Counted from the first letter of the stretch, positions 1-9,218 are shown. The stretch is 64,000 nucleotides of DNA from Acinetobacter gandensis (GCF_001678755.1 NZ_LZDS01000005.1:1-64000); one strand, 5' to 3'. The notes: generated by a model from the sequence alone, not told the origin. Made by a program: numbers and translations.

Positions 1-252
1 AACGATTATGGCGGAGCGTTAAATATGAAGAGGTGTATCTCAAAGCTTATAGCAGTGTCACAGATGCGAAAAAGCAATTAAGTGCATATTTTGAGTTTTA
101 TAATTTGAAACGACCTCATTCGAGTCTAGACAAAATGACACCAAATGAGTTTTACTATGATCAGCTACCCCAACAAAACAAGGTGGCTTAACTAGAGCGG
201 AATATCACTTATAAATACGCTTTTAGTTGTTCAAACAAGTGGGACCACCTCT
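1..252 (+). mobile_element. IS3-family insertion sequence, right end only
   Basis: The window opens inside an IS3-type element. The transposase C-terminus ends at 191 and is followed by about 60 bp of non-coding DNA ending in a segment around 232-252 that reads AACAAGTGGGACCACCTC, which looks like the terminal inverted repeat of this IS group. The left end lies outside the window, so the exact boundary and any target duplication cannot be checked. After about 252 the sequence changes to ordinary intergenic DNA. Confidence 0.7.
3..191 (+). CDS. IS3-family transposase OrfB, C-terminal fragment (cut by window edge)
   Basis: The reading frame is already open at base 3 and encodes about 62 residues. 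It contains RLWRSVKYEEVYLKAY and later FYNLKRPHSSLDKMTPNEFY, the hallmark end of the DDE integrase domain (rve) of IS3-family OrfB proteins, in which the W-R-S-V-K-Y block follows the catalytic glutamate helix. It would catalyse strand transfer with an OrfA partner through a fused OrfAB. The part carrying the first two catalytic acids is off-window, so intactness cannot be judged. The gene ends at TAA 189-191 just before the IS end, as usual for the family. Confidence 0.85.
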   Translation, partial: RLWRSVKYEEVYLKAYSSVTDAKKQLSAYFEFYNLKRPHSSLDKMTPNEFYYDQLPQQNKVA

Positions 253-333
253 CACACACTGCAAATCTATAGTCTGCATAAATGTCATTAGCTTTTAGTG
301 CTTGCTAACTGTATTGAATACTTTTCTTTTACT

Positions 334-888
334 TCAGCAAAAGGGGATGTGCAAATAATCACTACGCAACTTTTCATACAGCACATGTGTTTGTAGTGGA
401 TGTCCAGTAGGCACACGTGGATGTTCAAACTCACGTATTTTATCCATACCAATTTTTTGCATCACACGTTCAGATGGCGTATTTAGGCATGCTGTAAATG
501 AAATGACTTTTTCTAATCTAAGCTTTCTAAAAGCATGTTTTAACACCGCTTTTGCACCTTCGGTGGCATAACCTTGATGCCAATATTGTGGCAGTAAGCG
601 CCAACCAATTTCAGGTGCATCTGCGATTTCAAACTCAGGTGGATGGATGTGTAAACCAATAAAGCCAATGAATTCGCCAGTGGCTTTGAGTTCTGCGGCA
701 TATAAGCCCCAACCACGAGTTTCGATGGCATCTTTTAAGCGTTGCAGAAATGCAGTTGCCTCGGAAGCATTGAGCTTTTTGAGGAAATAGCGCATAACGT
801 CGTCATCTGCACACATTTGGATGAATGGGGCAGTGTCGGAGTCTTGCCATTGGCGTAGAATCAGGCGAGGGGTGGTAAGATATGTCAT
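334..888 (-). CDS. GNAT-family N-acetyltransferase (RimJ/RimL-like)
   Basis: This 184-residue protein has the Acetyltransf_3 layout: an N-terminal TPRLILRQW strand, a central strand carrying GFIGLHIH, and the acetyl-CoA pyrophosphate-binding loop in HQGYATEGAKAV at about residues 104-115. Family members acetylate N-terminal alanine of ribosomal proteins or small molecules such as amines and antibiotics; the substrate here cannot be inferred. It stands alone between an IS remnant and an unknown gene. No clear Shine-Dalgarno precedes the ATG at 888. The general function is secure, the substrate is not. Confidence 0.85.
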   Translation of the reverse strand: MTYLTTPRLILRQWQDSDTAPFIQMCADDDVMRYFLKKLNASEATAFLQRLKDAIETRGWGLYAAELKATGEFIGFIGLHIHPPEFEIADAPEIGWRLLPQYWHQGYATEGAKAVLKHAFRKLRLEKVISFTACLNTPSERVMQKIGMDKIREFEHPRVPTGHPLQTHVLYEKLRSDYLHIPFC

Positions 889-1001
889 TGCAATAAATTT
901 AAATCAATAATGAAAAAATTATAAACACTTAATTGTCATTTGGTTTATTTATAAAACTAATGTACTCAAATATAGGTTTAGGCAAACATTGATTTATTTC
1001 A

Positions 1002-1508
1002 CTACTCATTATGAAAGTGATTCATTTTTGAAGTTGATTTAATCCATTTCCTTAGAAAGTCATATAATTGCATATATGTATTTTGAGTCTGAACGCTAGC
1101 TTGGTTCTGAATTAAATAGTTTATTTCATCATCATAAATGATAATATGACTATATAAACTTGCTCTTTGTAAGTCATCCCTCAGATCATTTAGATATTCT
1201 GAAAGGAAAATCAAATTATTAATATGATATTCATATTGATCATTTATTTTTTCTGGCAGTTTTTTTAGTAGATATTCGTCAAAAACAGTAAGTGATATTT
1301 TGTCTATATCAATATTTAATAGTTGTGGGTTAATGTCATAAAAATATTTAGAAATTTTATCTGTTGATTCCATAAAGCATAGATTAAGGGCAAATTCGTT
1401 ATGGATATCTTTTAGAATGGTGGCTTCTGCCCAATCTTGAATGTCTTTTGCTGTGCATAGCCCTACAATCAATCTTAGTTTTAGACGAAATTTTTCTTCA
1501 TCATTCAT
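1002..1508 (-). CDS. hypothetical protein, AT-rich orphan
   Basis: This gene is not recognised. Starting at the ATG at 1506-1508 it gives 168 residues; an in-frame upstream extension exists but runs into the purD terminator, so the shorter start is preferred. The product is acidic to neutral and appears all-helical, with many Ile, Asn, Asp and Tyr residues, no signal peptide and no membrane segment. Its codons are markedly more AT-rich than those of neighbouring purD. With an IS end about 750 bp away this suggests acquired DNA, but no toxin, immunity or phage motif is visible. Confidence 0.6.
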   Translation of the reverse strand: MNDEEKFRLKLRLIVGLCTAKDIQDWAEATILKDIHNEFALNLCFMESTDKISKYFYDINPQLLNIDIDKISLTVFDEYLLKKLPEKINDQYEYHINNLIFLSEYLNDLRDDLQRASLYSHIIIYDDEINYLIQNQASVQTQNTYMQLYDFLRKWIKSTSKMNHFHNE

Positions 1509-1547
1509 AATTTTTATCTTCAAAAAAATCGTTGATTTAATCCTGGT

Positions 1548-1578
1548 ATAAAAACCCCACATTTAGTGGGGTTTTTAT
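1548..1578 (-). terminator. Rho-independent terminator of purD
   Basis: AAAAACCCCAC and GTGGGGTTTTT form a perfect stem around a 5-nt loop, with a T run on the minus strand 18 bp past the purD stop codon. It sits between purD and the next minus-strand gene and probably separates them. Confidence 0.85.
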
Positions 1579-1595
1579 TTAATCTAAATCAATAT

Positions 1596-2879
1596 TTAAG
1601 CATTTTCACGAGCAATCGCACGGTAGCCAATATCTTTACGGTATTGAACGCCGTCAAAGGTTACTTTTTGGCAAAGTTCTAAGGCTTTGGCTTGTGCTTC
1701 ACCAATGGTGTTGCCAAGAGCCGTCACACACAGTACACGACCGCCCGCAGTCACAATATCACCATTCTCAAGTGCTTTAGTGCCTGCATGGAATACTTTC
1801 GCATCAGCCATTTCAGTGTTTAATCCTGAAATCACATCACCATTGCTCGATGTTTCAGGGTAGCCCTTAGATGCAAGCACTATACCTACAGTTTTACGTT
1901 CATCCCATTCAGCCTCAGCAGGTAAATTACCTGCAATGCCTGCTTCAACCAAATCGACCAAAGATGATTTTAAACGCATCATGATCGGTTGTGTTTCAGG
2001 GTCGCCAAAACGACAGTTAAACTCGATCACTTTCGGTTGACCTTGTTCATCAATCATCAAGCCTGCGTATAAGAAACCTGTATAGACATGACCGTCTTTT
2101 TTCATACCTTCAACGGTAGGACGCATCACTTCATTCATGGCTTTTTCAAATACGTCAGCAGTCACTACAGGCGCAGGCGAGTAAGCACCCATACCACCCG
2201 TGTTTGGACCTTGGTCACCTTCAAAGATACGTTTATGATCCTGTGAAGTAGCCATCGGCAAAATGTTGTCGCCATCAATCATACAAATGAAAGACGCTTC
2301 TTCACCTGCTAAGAATTCTTCGATGACAACGCGAGAACCTGCATCACCAAATTTGTTGCCTGCAAGCATATCATCAATTGCATCAAAGGCTTCTTGATTG
2401 GTCATGGCAACGATGACGCCTTTACCCGCAGCAAGACCGTCGGCCTTAATCACGATTGGCGCGCCATTTTTTTCTACAAAGGCTTTAGCTGCATTGACTT
2501 CTGTAAACACATCATAGAAAGCTGTTGGAATGTTATGACGTTTTAAGAAGTGCTTGGCAAATGCTTTAGAGCCTTCAAGTTGCGCGGCAAATTGAGTTGG
2601 GCCCCAAATTTTTACACCAGCTTCGCGGCAGGCATCAACCACACCATTAACTAATGGAGCTTCAGGGCCAACTACGATTAAATCAACTGCATTGTTTTTA
2701 GCAAAGTCGATAATCGCAGCATTGTCTAAAATATTTAGTGCAACATTCTCGCATTTATTTTCAGTTGCAGAACCTGCATTACCTGGTGCTACAAATACTT
2801 TTGCGACTTTGTCATCTTGCGCGATTTTCCATGCCAATGCATGTTCACGACCGCCATTACCCAAAACTAAAATATTCAT
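1596..2879 (-). CDS. purD: phosphoribosylamine--glycine ligase
   Basis: PurD (427 residues) joins glycine to 5-phosphoribosylamine using ATP, the second step of de novo purine synthesis in the cytosol. It starts with MNILVLGNGGREHALAWK, the N-terminal PurD motif, and carries the ATP-grasp region with IKADGLAAGKGV and NTGGMGAYSPAP, plus FNCRFGDPETQ, which binds the metal and nucleotide. An upstream in-frame ATG would add 14 residues, but the family start is the ATG at 2877-2879. It lies downstream of purH in the same orientation, separated by about 130 bp that contains a hairpin. Length is normal. Confidence 0.97.
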   Translation of the reverse strand: MNILVLGNGGREHALAWKIAQDDKVAKVFVAPGNAGSATENKCENVALNILDNAAIIDFAKNNAVDLIVVGPEAPLVNGVVDACREAGVKIWGPTQFAAQLEGSKAFAKHFLKRHNIPTAFYDVFTEVNAAKAFVEKNGAPIVIKADGLAAGKGVIVAMTNQEAFDAIDDMLAGNKFGDAGSRVVIEEFLAGEEASFICMIDGDNILPMATSQDHKRIFEGDQGPNTGGMGAYSPAPVVTADVFEKAMNEVMRPTVEGMKKDGHVYTGFLYAGLMIDEQGQPKVIEFNCRFGDPETQPIMMRLKSSLVDLVEAGIAGNLPAEAEWDERKTVGIVLASKGYPETSSNGDVISGLNTEMADAKVFHAGTKALENGDIVTAGGRVLCVTALGNTIGEAQAKALELCQKVTFDGVQYRKDIGYRAIARENA

Positions 2880-2907
2880 CGGTTCATACTCCATGAATCG
2901 AAAATGA

Positions 2908-2946
2908 CATAAAGTCCTCAACCTGAAAGCAGGAGAGGACTTTATG
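2908..2946 (-). promoter_or_regulatory. hairpin between purH and purD
   Basis: CATAAAGTCCTC (2908-2919) and GAGGACTTTATG (2935-2946) are a perfect 12-bp inverted repeat with a 15-nt loop. On the minus strand it follows the purH stop and precedes the purD start, but no strong T run follows, so it could be a weak terminator, a processing site or an mRNA stabiliser. Confidence 0.55.
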
Positions 2947-3011
2947 CAAGATTAGAAATCTAGTGTATTAAGCAAAAAACTGTGCTTAATTGTCATGATC
3001 ACGTTGCCAAC

Positions 3012-4586
3012 TTAGTGACGGAAATGACGCATGCCAGTGAAGACCATTGCAATACCAGCTTCATCAGCTGCTGCAATTGTTTCTTCATCGCGCATAGAAC
3101 CACCCGGTTGGATAATGCATTTGATGCCCGCTTTTGCAGCGTTATCAATACCATCACGGAATGGGAAGAATGCGTCAGATGCCATTACCGCACCTTCAAC
3201 CACTAAACCAGCATGTTCAGCTTTAATTGCAGCAATACGAGCAGAGTTTACGCGGCTCATTTGACCTGCGCCAACACCAATGGTTTGACGACCTTTTGCA
3301 TAAACAATCGCATTAGATTTAACGTATTTCGCAACTTTCCAAGCAAAGATTAAGTCATCAATTTCTGCTTCAGTTGGCGCACGTTTAGTCACAACTTTAA
3401 GATCATCTTTTGTGATCATGCCTAAGTCTTGGTCTTGAACCAATAAACCGCCATTTACACGTTTGTAATCTAACTGTGCTTTACGTTCAGTGATTGCAGG
3501 AAGCTCGCCACATACGAGTACACGTACGTTTTTCTTCGCGCCAGTCACTTCAAGCACGCCTTCAGCAACGCTTGGAGCAATAATCACTTCAACAAATTGA
3601 CGGTCAACAATCGCTTGCGCAGTTGCAACATCTAATTCGCGGTTAAATGCAATGATGCCGCCGAATGCAGATTCAGGGTCAGTTGCATAAGCAAGGTCAT
3701 AAGCCGCTTTGATGCCGTCTAGAGAAACTGCAACACCACATGGGTTCGCGTGTTTTACGATGACACATGCAGGCTTAGCAAATGATTTTACACATTCAAG
3801 TGCTGCGTCAGTGTCTGCGATGTTGTTATAAGATAATTCTTTACCTTGAAGTTGTTTCGCAGTAGAAACAGATGCTTCAGTTGCTGTGTCTTCTACATAG
3901 AAAGCAGCAGACTGATGTGGGTTTTCGCCGTAACGTAAATCTTGAACTTTATTTAATTGAGTATTGAAAGTACGCGCAAATTTATCTGCTTGACCTTCTT
4001 CCTTACCTACGCGTGCGCCTAAGTAAGAAGCAATCATGCCGTCGTATTGTGCAGTATGTTCAAATGCTTTAACCGCTAAGTCAAAACGAGTTGCATGTGA
4101 AAGTGAACCTTCAGCTTTTAACTCTTCAACAACAGTTCCATAGTCAGATGCATTTACTACGATACCTACAGAAGCATGGTTTTTCGCAGCAGCACGAACC
4201 ATAGTAGGACCGCCGATGTCGATATTTTCGATTGCATCAGCAAGTGAACAGTTTGGTTTAGCTACAGTTGCAGCAAATGGATAAAGGTTTACCACAACTA
4301 AATCGATTGCATCGATGTTGTGTTCAGCCATTACAGCTTCGTCTAGACCACGACGAGCTAAGATACCACCATGGATTTTCGGATGTAGCGTTTTTACACG
4401 GCCGTCCATCATCTCTGGGAAACCTGTGTGCTCTGAAACTTCAACTACGGCAACATTATTGTCTTTCAACAATTTGTATGTACCGCCAGTAGATAAAATT
4501 TCTACCCCTAGAGCAGCAAGTTCTTGTGCAAATTCAACAATACCAGTCTTGTCAGACACAGAGATTAAAGCGCGTTTAATAGTCAT
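3012..4586 (-). CDS. purH: bifunctional AICAR formyltransferase / IMP cyclohydrolase
   Basis: PurH (524 residues) catalyses the last two steps of IMP synthesis. The N-terminal IMP cyclohydrolase (MGS-like) domain begins with [12 protein letters not shown] and contains [27 protein letters not shown] and [16 protein letters not shown]. The C-terminal transformylase domain holds [24 protein letters not shown] with the catalytic Lys-His pair, and [10 protein letters not shown]. The ATG at 4584-4586 matches the family start; upstream in-frame codons lie in the fis terminator. The gene therefore probably has its own promoter in the roughly 95 bp between fis and purH, or depends on read-through. Confidence 0.97.
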   Translation of the reverse strand: MTIKRALISVSDKTGIVEFAQELAALGVEILSTGGTYKLLKDNNVAVVEVSEHTGFPEMMDGRVKTLHPKIHGGILARRGLDEAVMAEHNIDAIDLVVVNLYPFAATVAKPNCSLADAIENIDIGGPTMVRAAAKNHASVGIVVNASDYGTVVEELKAEGSLSHATRFDLAVKAFEHTAQYDGMIASYLGARVGKEEGQADKFARTFNTQLNKVQDLRYGENPHQSAAFYVEDTATEASVSTAKQLQGKELSYNNIADTDAALECVKSFAKPACVIVKHANPCGVAVSLDGIKAAYDLAYATDPESAFGGIIAFNRELDVATAQAIVDRQFVEVIIAPSVAEGVLEVTGAKKNVRVLVCGELPAITERKAQLDYKRVNGGLLVQDQDLGMITKDDLKVVTKRAPTEAEIDDLIFAWKVAKYVKSNAIVYAKGRQTIGVGAGQMSRVNSARIAAIKAEHAGLVVEGAVMASDAFFPFRDGIDNAAKAGIKCIIQPGGSMRDEETIAAADEAGIAMVFTGMRHFRH

Positions 4587-4643
4587 GATCTTCGTCACAG
4601 TTTTCAAGGAACAGATTAAAACAAAATTAGCAAAATACAGGTT

Positions 4644-4677
4644 AAAAAAAATGCCTGCGGAAGCCGCAAGCATTTTA
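4644..4677 (-). terminator. Rho-independent terminator of fis
   Basis: On the minus strand a GC-rich stem (AAATGCTTGCGG / CCGCAGGCATTT, one mismatch) is followed by eight T residues (complement of 4643-4650), beginning a few bases after the fis stop. It should uncouple fis from purH. Confidence 0.85.
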
Positions 4678-4681
4678 TCAT

Positions 4682-4951
4682 TTATTCACTCATTAAACCG
4701 TGAGCTTTTAACTTTTTACGTAAAGTACCACGGTTTAAGCCGAGAATCTCAGCAGCGCGGGTTTGATTACCACGCGTATATTCAAGAACTACAGATAGAA
4801 GAGGCTTCTCCATTTCCGCCAGCACCATGTCGTATACCTGAGATGGTTGCTCGCCTTGCAATTGTGCAAAGTAATGGCGAACTGCGCGATCTACGTGAAT
4901 ACGAAGAGCGACATCAGATTGTGCAGTAAAAATAGGAGATTTGCTATTCAT
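4682..4951 (-). CDS. fis: Fis-family nucleoid DNA-binding protein
   Basis: This 89-residue protein matches Fis in length and layout. The N-terminal half provides dimerisation helices ([12 protein letters not shown]) and the C-terminal helix-turn-helix is [20 protein letters not shown]. Fis bends DNA and adjusts transcription of rRNA, tRNA and growth-linked genes. In enterobacteria it follows dusB; here it sits between a DUF3426 gene and purH, as is usual in Acinetobacter. A long upstream region (4952-5343) and a downstream terminator suggest a monocistronic unit with its own regulation. The product is also close to the Fis-like domain of NtrC proteins but is free-standing. Confidence 0.93.
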   Translation of the reverse strand: MNSKSPIFTAQSDVALRIHVDRAVRHYFAQLQGEQPSQVYDMVLAEMEKPLLSVVLEYTRGNQTRAAEILGLNRGTLRKKLKAHGLMSE

Positions 4952-5343
4952 GCGAATTAATCCGAAAAATCAAATATCACTTGGGTAAAGTGATTTGTTA
5001 AAAATGGTCTATAAACATTAATGAACTCCGTTTTAGTTCCTAAGTCGGAGTTCTAAAACTTGTACATTACTTGTAGCTTGACACAACTCGCAAAATTGAT
5101 CGAAAAATAAGCGTAACAATAGATTAATAATTGTTATAGCCTAAAAATCAAACAAAAAATCTACTCAATACGCGATAAGTTATAAAGCGCACGGTTGGGA
5201 TTGTATTTGTTGTGAAAATTTAGCGAGGAGTTTGCAGCACAAAGCTTTCGTGGCGCGTATCATACCATTGTCTAAGCAAAAGTGAGCAAGAAAACTGCAT
5301 TTTTTTTAGGTTTTTTTTATTTTTTTAATAGTTTTTTCCAATA
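4952..5343 (-). promoter_or_regulatory. long fis upstream region with two interleaved inverted repeats
   Basis: This 392-bp gene-free stretch must hold the fis promoter. GAACTCCG (5023-5030) pairs with CGGAGTTC (5046-5053), and GTTTTAG (5030-5036) pairs with CTAAAAC (5053-5059). The two pairings interleave, so as RNA they would be alternatives or a pseudoknot; as DNA they could be a protein site. The far end (5298-5340) is a run of T-rich tracts on the plus strand. I see no gene here. Confidence 0.5.
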
Positions 5344-6225
5344 TTAGGGGCGAATCAATTCTATTGAATAATTATCGAAGCTTTTACGTGCAACTGGCAG
5401 CACAAATTCGAATTTAAATGGACTACTTTTTGGAATGCGCTGAATGCCATGTAAGCTTTTCGCCAAATATTCTTCTGGCAGAAGTTGGTAATTCGCAATA
5501 TCACCGCCATTTTCCTTTAAAGTTATCTTCATAACGGGTAAAGCCAGACTTCGATCGTGATAATTAATCATCTCACCACTAAATTTTGTTTCTTTATTTC
5601 CAGTACTACGTACTTTAACTTTTTTAGTGCTAATAAGGCTGTAATGTTCTTCAAGACGTGAACAATTAAATACATCGCAAACTGCTGTGAACGCAGCGCC
5701 CATAATTGGACTATTTTTCAGGTATTGCGGATTAAACCAAAAAAATTGGAATATCAATGCACCAAACAATAATAAGTTAACAGTGACCCAACCAAGATAA
5801 TTGAGTGGAGAGCGTTTTTTCTCTCTTTCCGCTTGTTCTGCCCAATTGACCGCAGGTAAGTTACCAATAGGCTCAGTACTAAAATAGTTAAGGTTGTTTA
5901 AATAGGTTTTTAAATCAATATTCGAGTTCTCTACTTTTTGATCGAATAACTTTAATAGTGCATGTGTTGGGGCTTCAGGTTCTTTAATAGCACTGTGGTC
6001 AATATTGTATTGATTGACATCAATAGTTTTGGTCTTGGAACTATTTTCATCTTTTGGTGATGGTGTAGATAAAGACAAGGCTTTATCTACAACCAAATGT
6101 GACAATGCATTAAATGATGTGGAGCACTTAGGGCAACACACCATACCTTGAGCAACAGTAAGCTGTGGAACAGATACTTTATATGTAGTAGAACAAGTAG
6201 GGCAGTTAGTCAGTTTGTCGCTCAT
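5344..6225 (-). CDS. MJ0042-type zinc-finger / DUF3426 membrane protein
   Basis: A 293-residue protein that opens with a zinc ribbon, CPTCSTTYKV then CCPKCSTSFN (about residues 8-44), matching the MJ0042/zinc_ribbon_5 finger. A single hydrophobic segment follows around residues 145-165 (WVTVNLLLFGALIFQFFWF). The C-terminal 120 residues form the DUF3426 region, probably a periplasmic beta domain. Function is unknown in the family. It lies 18 bp downstream of prmA on the same strand, which suggests co-transcription. The finger is cytoplasmic if the topology is N-in, so a link between a cytosolic metal site and the envelope is possible but unproven. Confidence 0.85.
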   Translation of the reverse strand: MSDKLTNCPTCSTTYKVSVPQLTVAQGMVCCPKCSTSFNALSHLVVDKALSLSTPSPKDENSSKTKTIDVNQYNIDHSAIKEPEAPTHALLKLFDQKVENSNIDLKTYLNNLNYFSTEPIGNLPAVNWAEQAEREKKRSPLNYLGWVTVNLLLFGALIFQFFWFNPQYLKNSPIMGAAFTAVCDVFNCSRLEEHYSLISTKKVKVRSTGNKETKFSGEMINYHDRSLALPVMKITLKENGGDIANYQLLPEEYLAKSLHGIQRIPKSSPFKFEFVLPVARKSFDNYSIELIRP

Positions 6226-6243
6226 AGGTACACATTTTAGGTT

Positions 6244-7146
6244 TTAATACTTTTGGCGCTTACCTGAAATTCGGCACCAGTTTTCGTCACGTTTTTCTAC
6301 GTCTAATATATCAAAAAATTCAGAATAAACACTAGAAACATCAGAAACTTGCTCTTCAATTACACCTGCAAGTGCGAACTCACCCTCAGATTTAATTAAA
6401 GTTGCGAATTCTGACGCCAATGCCATTAAAGGGCCTGCAAGAATGTTGGCAACAAACACATCTGATTTTTGTCCAGCAAGTTCTTGATTGAACTCTTCAG
6501 GCAAACCGACATATAAATGATCTAGTACGCCATTCAATTCAGCATTCTGTTTGGTTGCAAGAACTGCTTGTGGGTCAATATCTGTTGCATAAACTTTTTT
6601 AGCGCCTAAAAGTAATGCTGCAACGCCTAAGATACCTGAACCACAGCCGTAGTCGATGACGATTTTATCTTTAACATCTGTTTTGCCTAGCCATTGTAAG
6701 CATAAGAATGTAGAAGCATGGTTGCCTGTACCGAATGCTAAACCTGGATCTAATTTGATATTAACTGCATCAGCTTCAGGAGCTTCCATCCATTCTGGAA
6801 CAATCCAGTATTTCTCACCAATTTGAATTGGTTCGTAAGCATCCATCCAAGTACGTTCCCATTCCTGATCTTCAAGGAATTCGCTACGCATCGGTGCATC
6901 GGGCATTTGCGCTTTAATAAATGTTTCTAAAGCGGCAACATCTATTTCTTCATCGTCTTCTTGTGCGTAAATACCAGTAACGATTACTTTATTCCAAAGT
7001 GGCGTTTCGCCTGGAAGTGGTTCAAGTAAATCCTGATTTTCAGCATCATCCAGCGTTACACTTACTGCGCCTAATGAGCTTAACAGTGTTTCGGTGTAAT
7101 CAACTTGAGCTTGCTCAACAGTAATATGAATTTGTAACCACTTCAC
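6244..7146 (-). CDS. prmA: ribosomal protein L11 methyltransferase
   Basis: PrmA (300 residues) trimethylates ribosomal protein L11 using S-adenosylmethionine. The N-terminal substrate-recognition domain starts [14 protein letters not shown], and the C-terminal Rossmann methyltransferase carries the SAM-binding loop [10 protein letters not shown] at about residues 165-174, with [14 protein letters not shown] just before it and VANILAGPL (an N-I-L-A active-site block) near residue 232. Length and order match the family. It is the first gene of a likely two-gene unit with the zinc-finger protein downstream. Confidence 0.96.
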   Translation of the reverse strand: MKWLQIHITVEQAQVDYTETLLSSLGAVSVTLDDAENQDLLEPLPGETPLWNKVIVTGIYAQEDDEEIDVAALETFIKAQMPDAPMRSEFLEDQEWERTWMDAYEPIQIGEKYWIVPEWMEAPEADAVNIKLDPGLAFGTGNHASTFLCLQWLGKTDVKDKIVIDYGCGSGILGVAALLLGAKKVYATDIDPQAVLATKQNAELNGVLDHLYVGLPEEFNQELAGQKSDVFVANILAGPLMALASEFATLIKSEGEFALAGVIEEQVSDVSSVYSEFFDILDVEKRDENWCRISGKRQKY

Positions 7147-7233
7147 GGAAATAACCTAAATGTGTTTTATAAAAAAGCTATTGTAACGGAACTCGGCAAG
7201 TTGCAGCTATAGATTATGTATTTTCACTTAAAA

Positions 7234-7262
7234 TAAAAGGATGCATTGCGCATCCTTTTTAT
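7234..7262. terminator. bidirectional hairpin terminator after the symporter gene
   Basis: AAAAGGATGC and GCATCCTTTT form a perfect stem around a 4-6 nt loop with A/T tracts on both sides, located between the minus-strand symporter stop (7289) and the prmA 5' region. It most likely ends the symporter transcript. Confidence 0.8.
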
Positions 7263-7288
7263 CATTTGAAGCCAAAAATCATTCATTA

Positions 7289-8158
7289 TTATGCCTTTTG
7301 TGGAAGTGGAGCAAAACGTGTTATGAGATAACCAAAGATAGCCGCAAAGATATACATAAAGATCGAATATACAGCTGCGGGCATGGCAACCGCAGAATTG
7401 GCAATAACGGTTAATGCAATAGTCATTGCTAGTGTACTGTTGTGAATACCGATTTCGAAGGCACATGCACGTGATTGTGCACTATTGATGCCAAAGAAAC
7501 GTGGTACAAAATAGCCAATACATAAACTGAATATACAAAAGAGTACAGTTGCTAAGCCCACTTGGGTTAAGTACGTGGCAATATTTTCACGTTCGCTATA
7601 AATCGCACCAATAATAATGAGGATCAAAAACACTACAGCAAAAATACGCAGAGGTTTATTCAATTTTTCAGTCAGTTTTGGTGCATAGTGACGAATAAGC
7701 ATGCCAATACATACTGGGATGATAATAATGCCAAAAACTTGCAGTACTTTACCGAACTGTAAGCTGATCTGTTGGCCATCTTGCATGAAATGCATAATGG
7801 AAAAATTAACAATAATCGGTAGTGTGATTGCAGCGATAACTGAGTTAATAGCTGTTAATGTGATATTTAATGCTAGGTCACCTTTAAATAAGTAACTAAA
7901 TAAGTTAGCTGTACTACCACCCGGTGATGCAGCAAGCAGCATTAAACCTACAGCCAATAACGGTGGTAGAGCCAATAATTTACATAAAAGAAAGGCAATC
8001 CCTACGAGTAACACCAACTGGCAAAAAAGTGCAATGAGCACTGCTTTGGGGTGTTTAGTGACTCGCGCAAAGTCTTTGGGTGTTAGTTCAAGCCCTAGGC
8101 CAATCATAATAAAGGCAAGGGCTAAGGGTAATAAGACCGTAATAATTCCTGAATCCAT
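7289..8158 (-). CDS. bile acid:sodium symporter family protein (copy A)
   Basis: A very hydrophobic 289-residue protein of the BASS/SBF family, which imports organic anions with sodium. Motifs include MIGLGLELTPKDF near the N-terminus, LMLLAASPGGSTANLFSYL (the conserved P-G-G-x-x-x-N core of the substrate site) and CAFEIGIHNSTLAMTIAL in the second half, where E and N help to bind sodium. About nine or ten membrane segments are apparent. The start at 8156-8158 (MDSGIITVLLP) aligns with the paralogue next door and has GGAG ten bases upstream; an ATG 21 bp earlier is possible. Real substrates in this genus are unknown and need not be bile acids. Confidence 0.88.
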   Translation of the reverse strand: MDSGIITVLLPLALAFIMIGLGLELTPKDFARVTKHPKAVLIALFCQLVLLVGIAFLLCKLLALPPLLAVGLMLLAASPGGSTANLFSYLFKGDLALNITLTAINSVIAAITLPIIVNFSIMHFMQDGQQISLQFGKVLQVFGIIIIPVCIGMLIRHYAPKLTEKLNKPLRIFAVVFLILIIIGAIYSERENIATYLTQVGLATVLFCIFSLCIGYFVPRFFGINSAQSRACAFEIGIHNSTLAMTIALTVIANSAVAMPAAVYSIFMYIFAAIFGYLITRFAPLPQKA

Positions 8159-8255
8159 AATTATTGTGCTCCATGACATATGTTAAGTAGATTCCCGCCT
8201 ACATCCGTATTGCGTTGTTATTGTTCAAAGTTGTTATTTATAAAAGTTGCTAAAA

Positions 8256-9146
8256 TTAGTGAGAAGCTTCTGTGTTGCGAGCTTGAATTAAGTAACTGCC
8301 TCGACGTGTTAAAATAAAACCAAATAATGTGGCTAAGACATACATAAAGATCGAGTAGACACCAGCAGGTATCGCAATTGCTGTACTTCCTAAAACACTG
8401 AGTGCGATGGTAATAGCAATCCCCGTATTGTGAATGCCAATTTCAAAGGTGCAAGCACGTGCTTGTTTTTCGGGCACCCCAGCCAAAAATGGAATGACAT
8501 ATCCTAAGAATAGGCCACTAAAACATAATAAGCAGGTGGCAATTCCTACGTTGGCAAAGTAGCTTATGATATTGCTTTGTTCGCGAACGACTGCGATCAA
8601 AAAGATTAAAGTAAGCAGCGTGATGGTTAATAGTCGCATTGGCTTACTAATCGCTTGTGCCAAATTGGGTAATGTGTTGCGAATCAACATACCGATACAT
8701 ACAGGAATGAAAATCATTAAAAATGTTTGGGTGATTTTTTCAATTGGAATATTGACTTCAGTGTTCTCACCAAGAAAATGTAAAATGGATAAGCTCACAA
8801 TAAAAGGTAGGGTAAAACAAGAAATCAGCGAGTTAATCGCAGTGATAGAAATGTTGAGTGCAACATCTCCCTTATAAATATAGCTAAAAGCATTTGCTGT
8901 TGCACCACCTGGAGATGCAGCCAATAGCATTAAACCTACTGATAATAAAGGAGGAAGTTCTAACAGTTTGCATAATAAAAATGCTATGCTGGTTAATACA
9001 ATCAGTTGAGTAAACAGTGCTATAAAGATAACTTTAGGATAGCGAGCAACCCGAAGAAAATCTTTAATAGAAAGTTCTAAGCCTAAGCCCATCATCATGA
9101 TGGCCAATGCAATAGGCAAAAAAAATGCGAATAATCCCGAATCCAT
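8256..9146 (-). CDS. bile acid:sodium symporter family protein (copy B)
   Basis: A 296-residue paralogue of the downstream gene with the same start (MDSGLFAFFLPIALAIMMMG), the same LMLLAASPGGATANAFSY core and CTFEIGIHNTGIAITIAL motif. Both key blocks are intact, so each copy is probably functional. The two copies are separated by about 97 bp in the same orientation, which suggests tandem duplication followed by divergence; copy B has an added basic tail (about RRGSYLIQARN). Sodium-coupled uptake of an organic anion is the family role; a split in substrate range between copies is inference. Confidence 0.88.
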   Translation of the reverse strand: MDSGLFAFFLPIALAIMMMGLGLELSIKDFLRVARYPKVIFIALFTQLIVLTSIAFLLCKLLELPPLLSVGLMLLAASPGGATANAFSYIYKGDVALNISITAINSLISCFTLPFIVSLSILHFLGENTEVNIPIEKITQTFLMIFIPVCIGMLIRNTLPNLAQAISKPMRLLTITLLTLIFLIAVVREQSNIISYFANVGIATCLLCFSGLFLGYVIPFLAGVPEKQARACTFEIGIHNTGIAITIALSVLGSTAIAIPAGVYSIFMYVLATLFGFILTRRGSYLIQARNTEASH

Positions 9147-9218
9147 GGAATTTCCTAATATTATTATCCTTTTTAATATATTTTCAGTGTAACTAAGTTT
9201 TTTAAATAAGCAATAAAA

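Noticed and set aside
4587..4681. Purine riboswitch upstream of purH
   Set aside because: The short region holds the fis terminator and no purine aptamer core; purine riboswitches are rare in this group.
4315..4929. Plus-strand frame of 204 codons across purH and fis
   Set aside because: It is antisense to two clearly conserved genes and spans the fis terminator.
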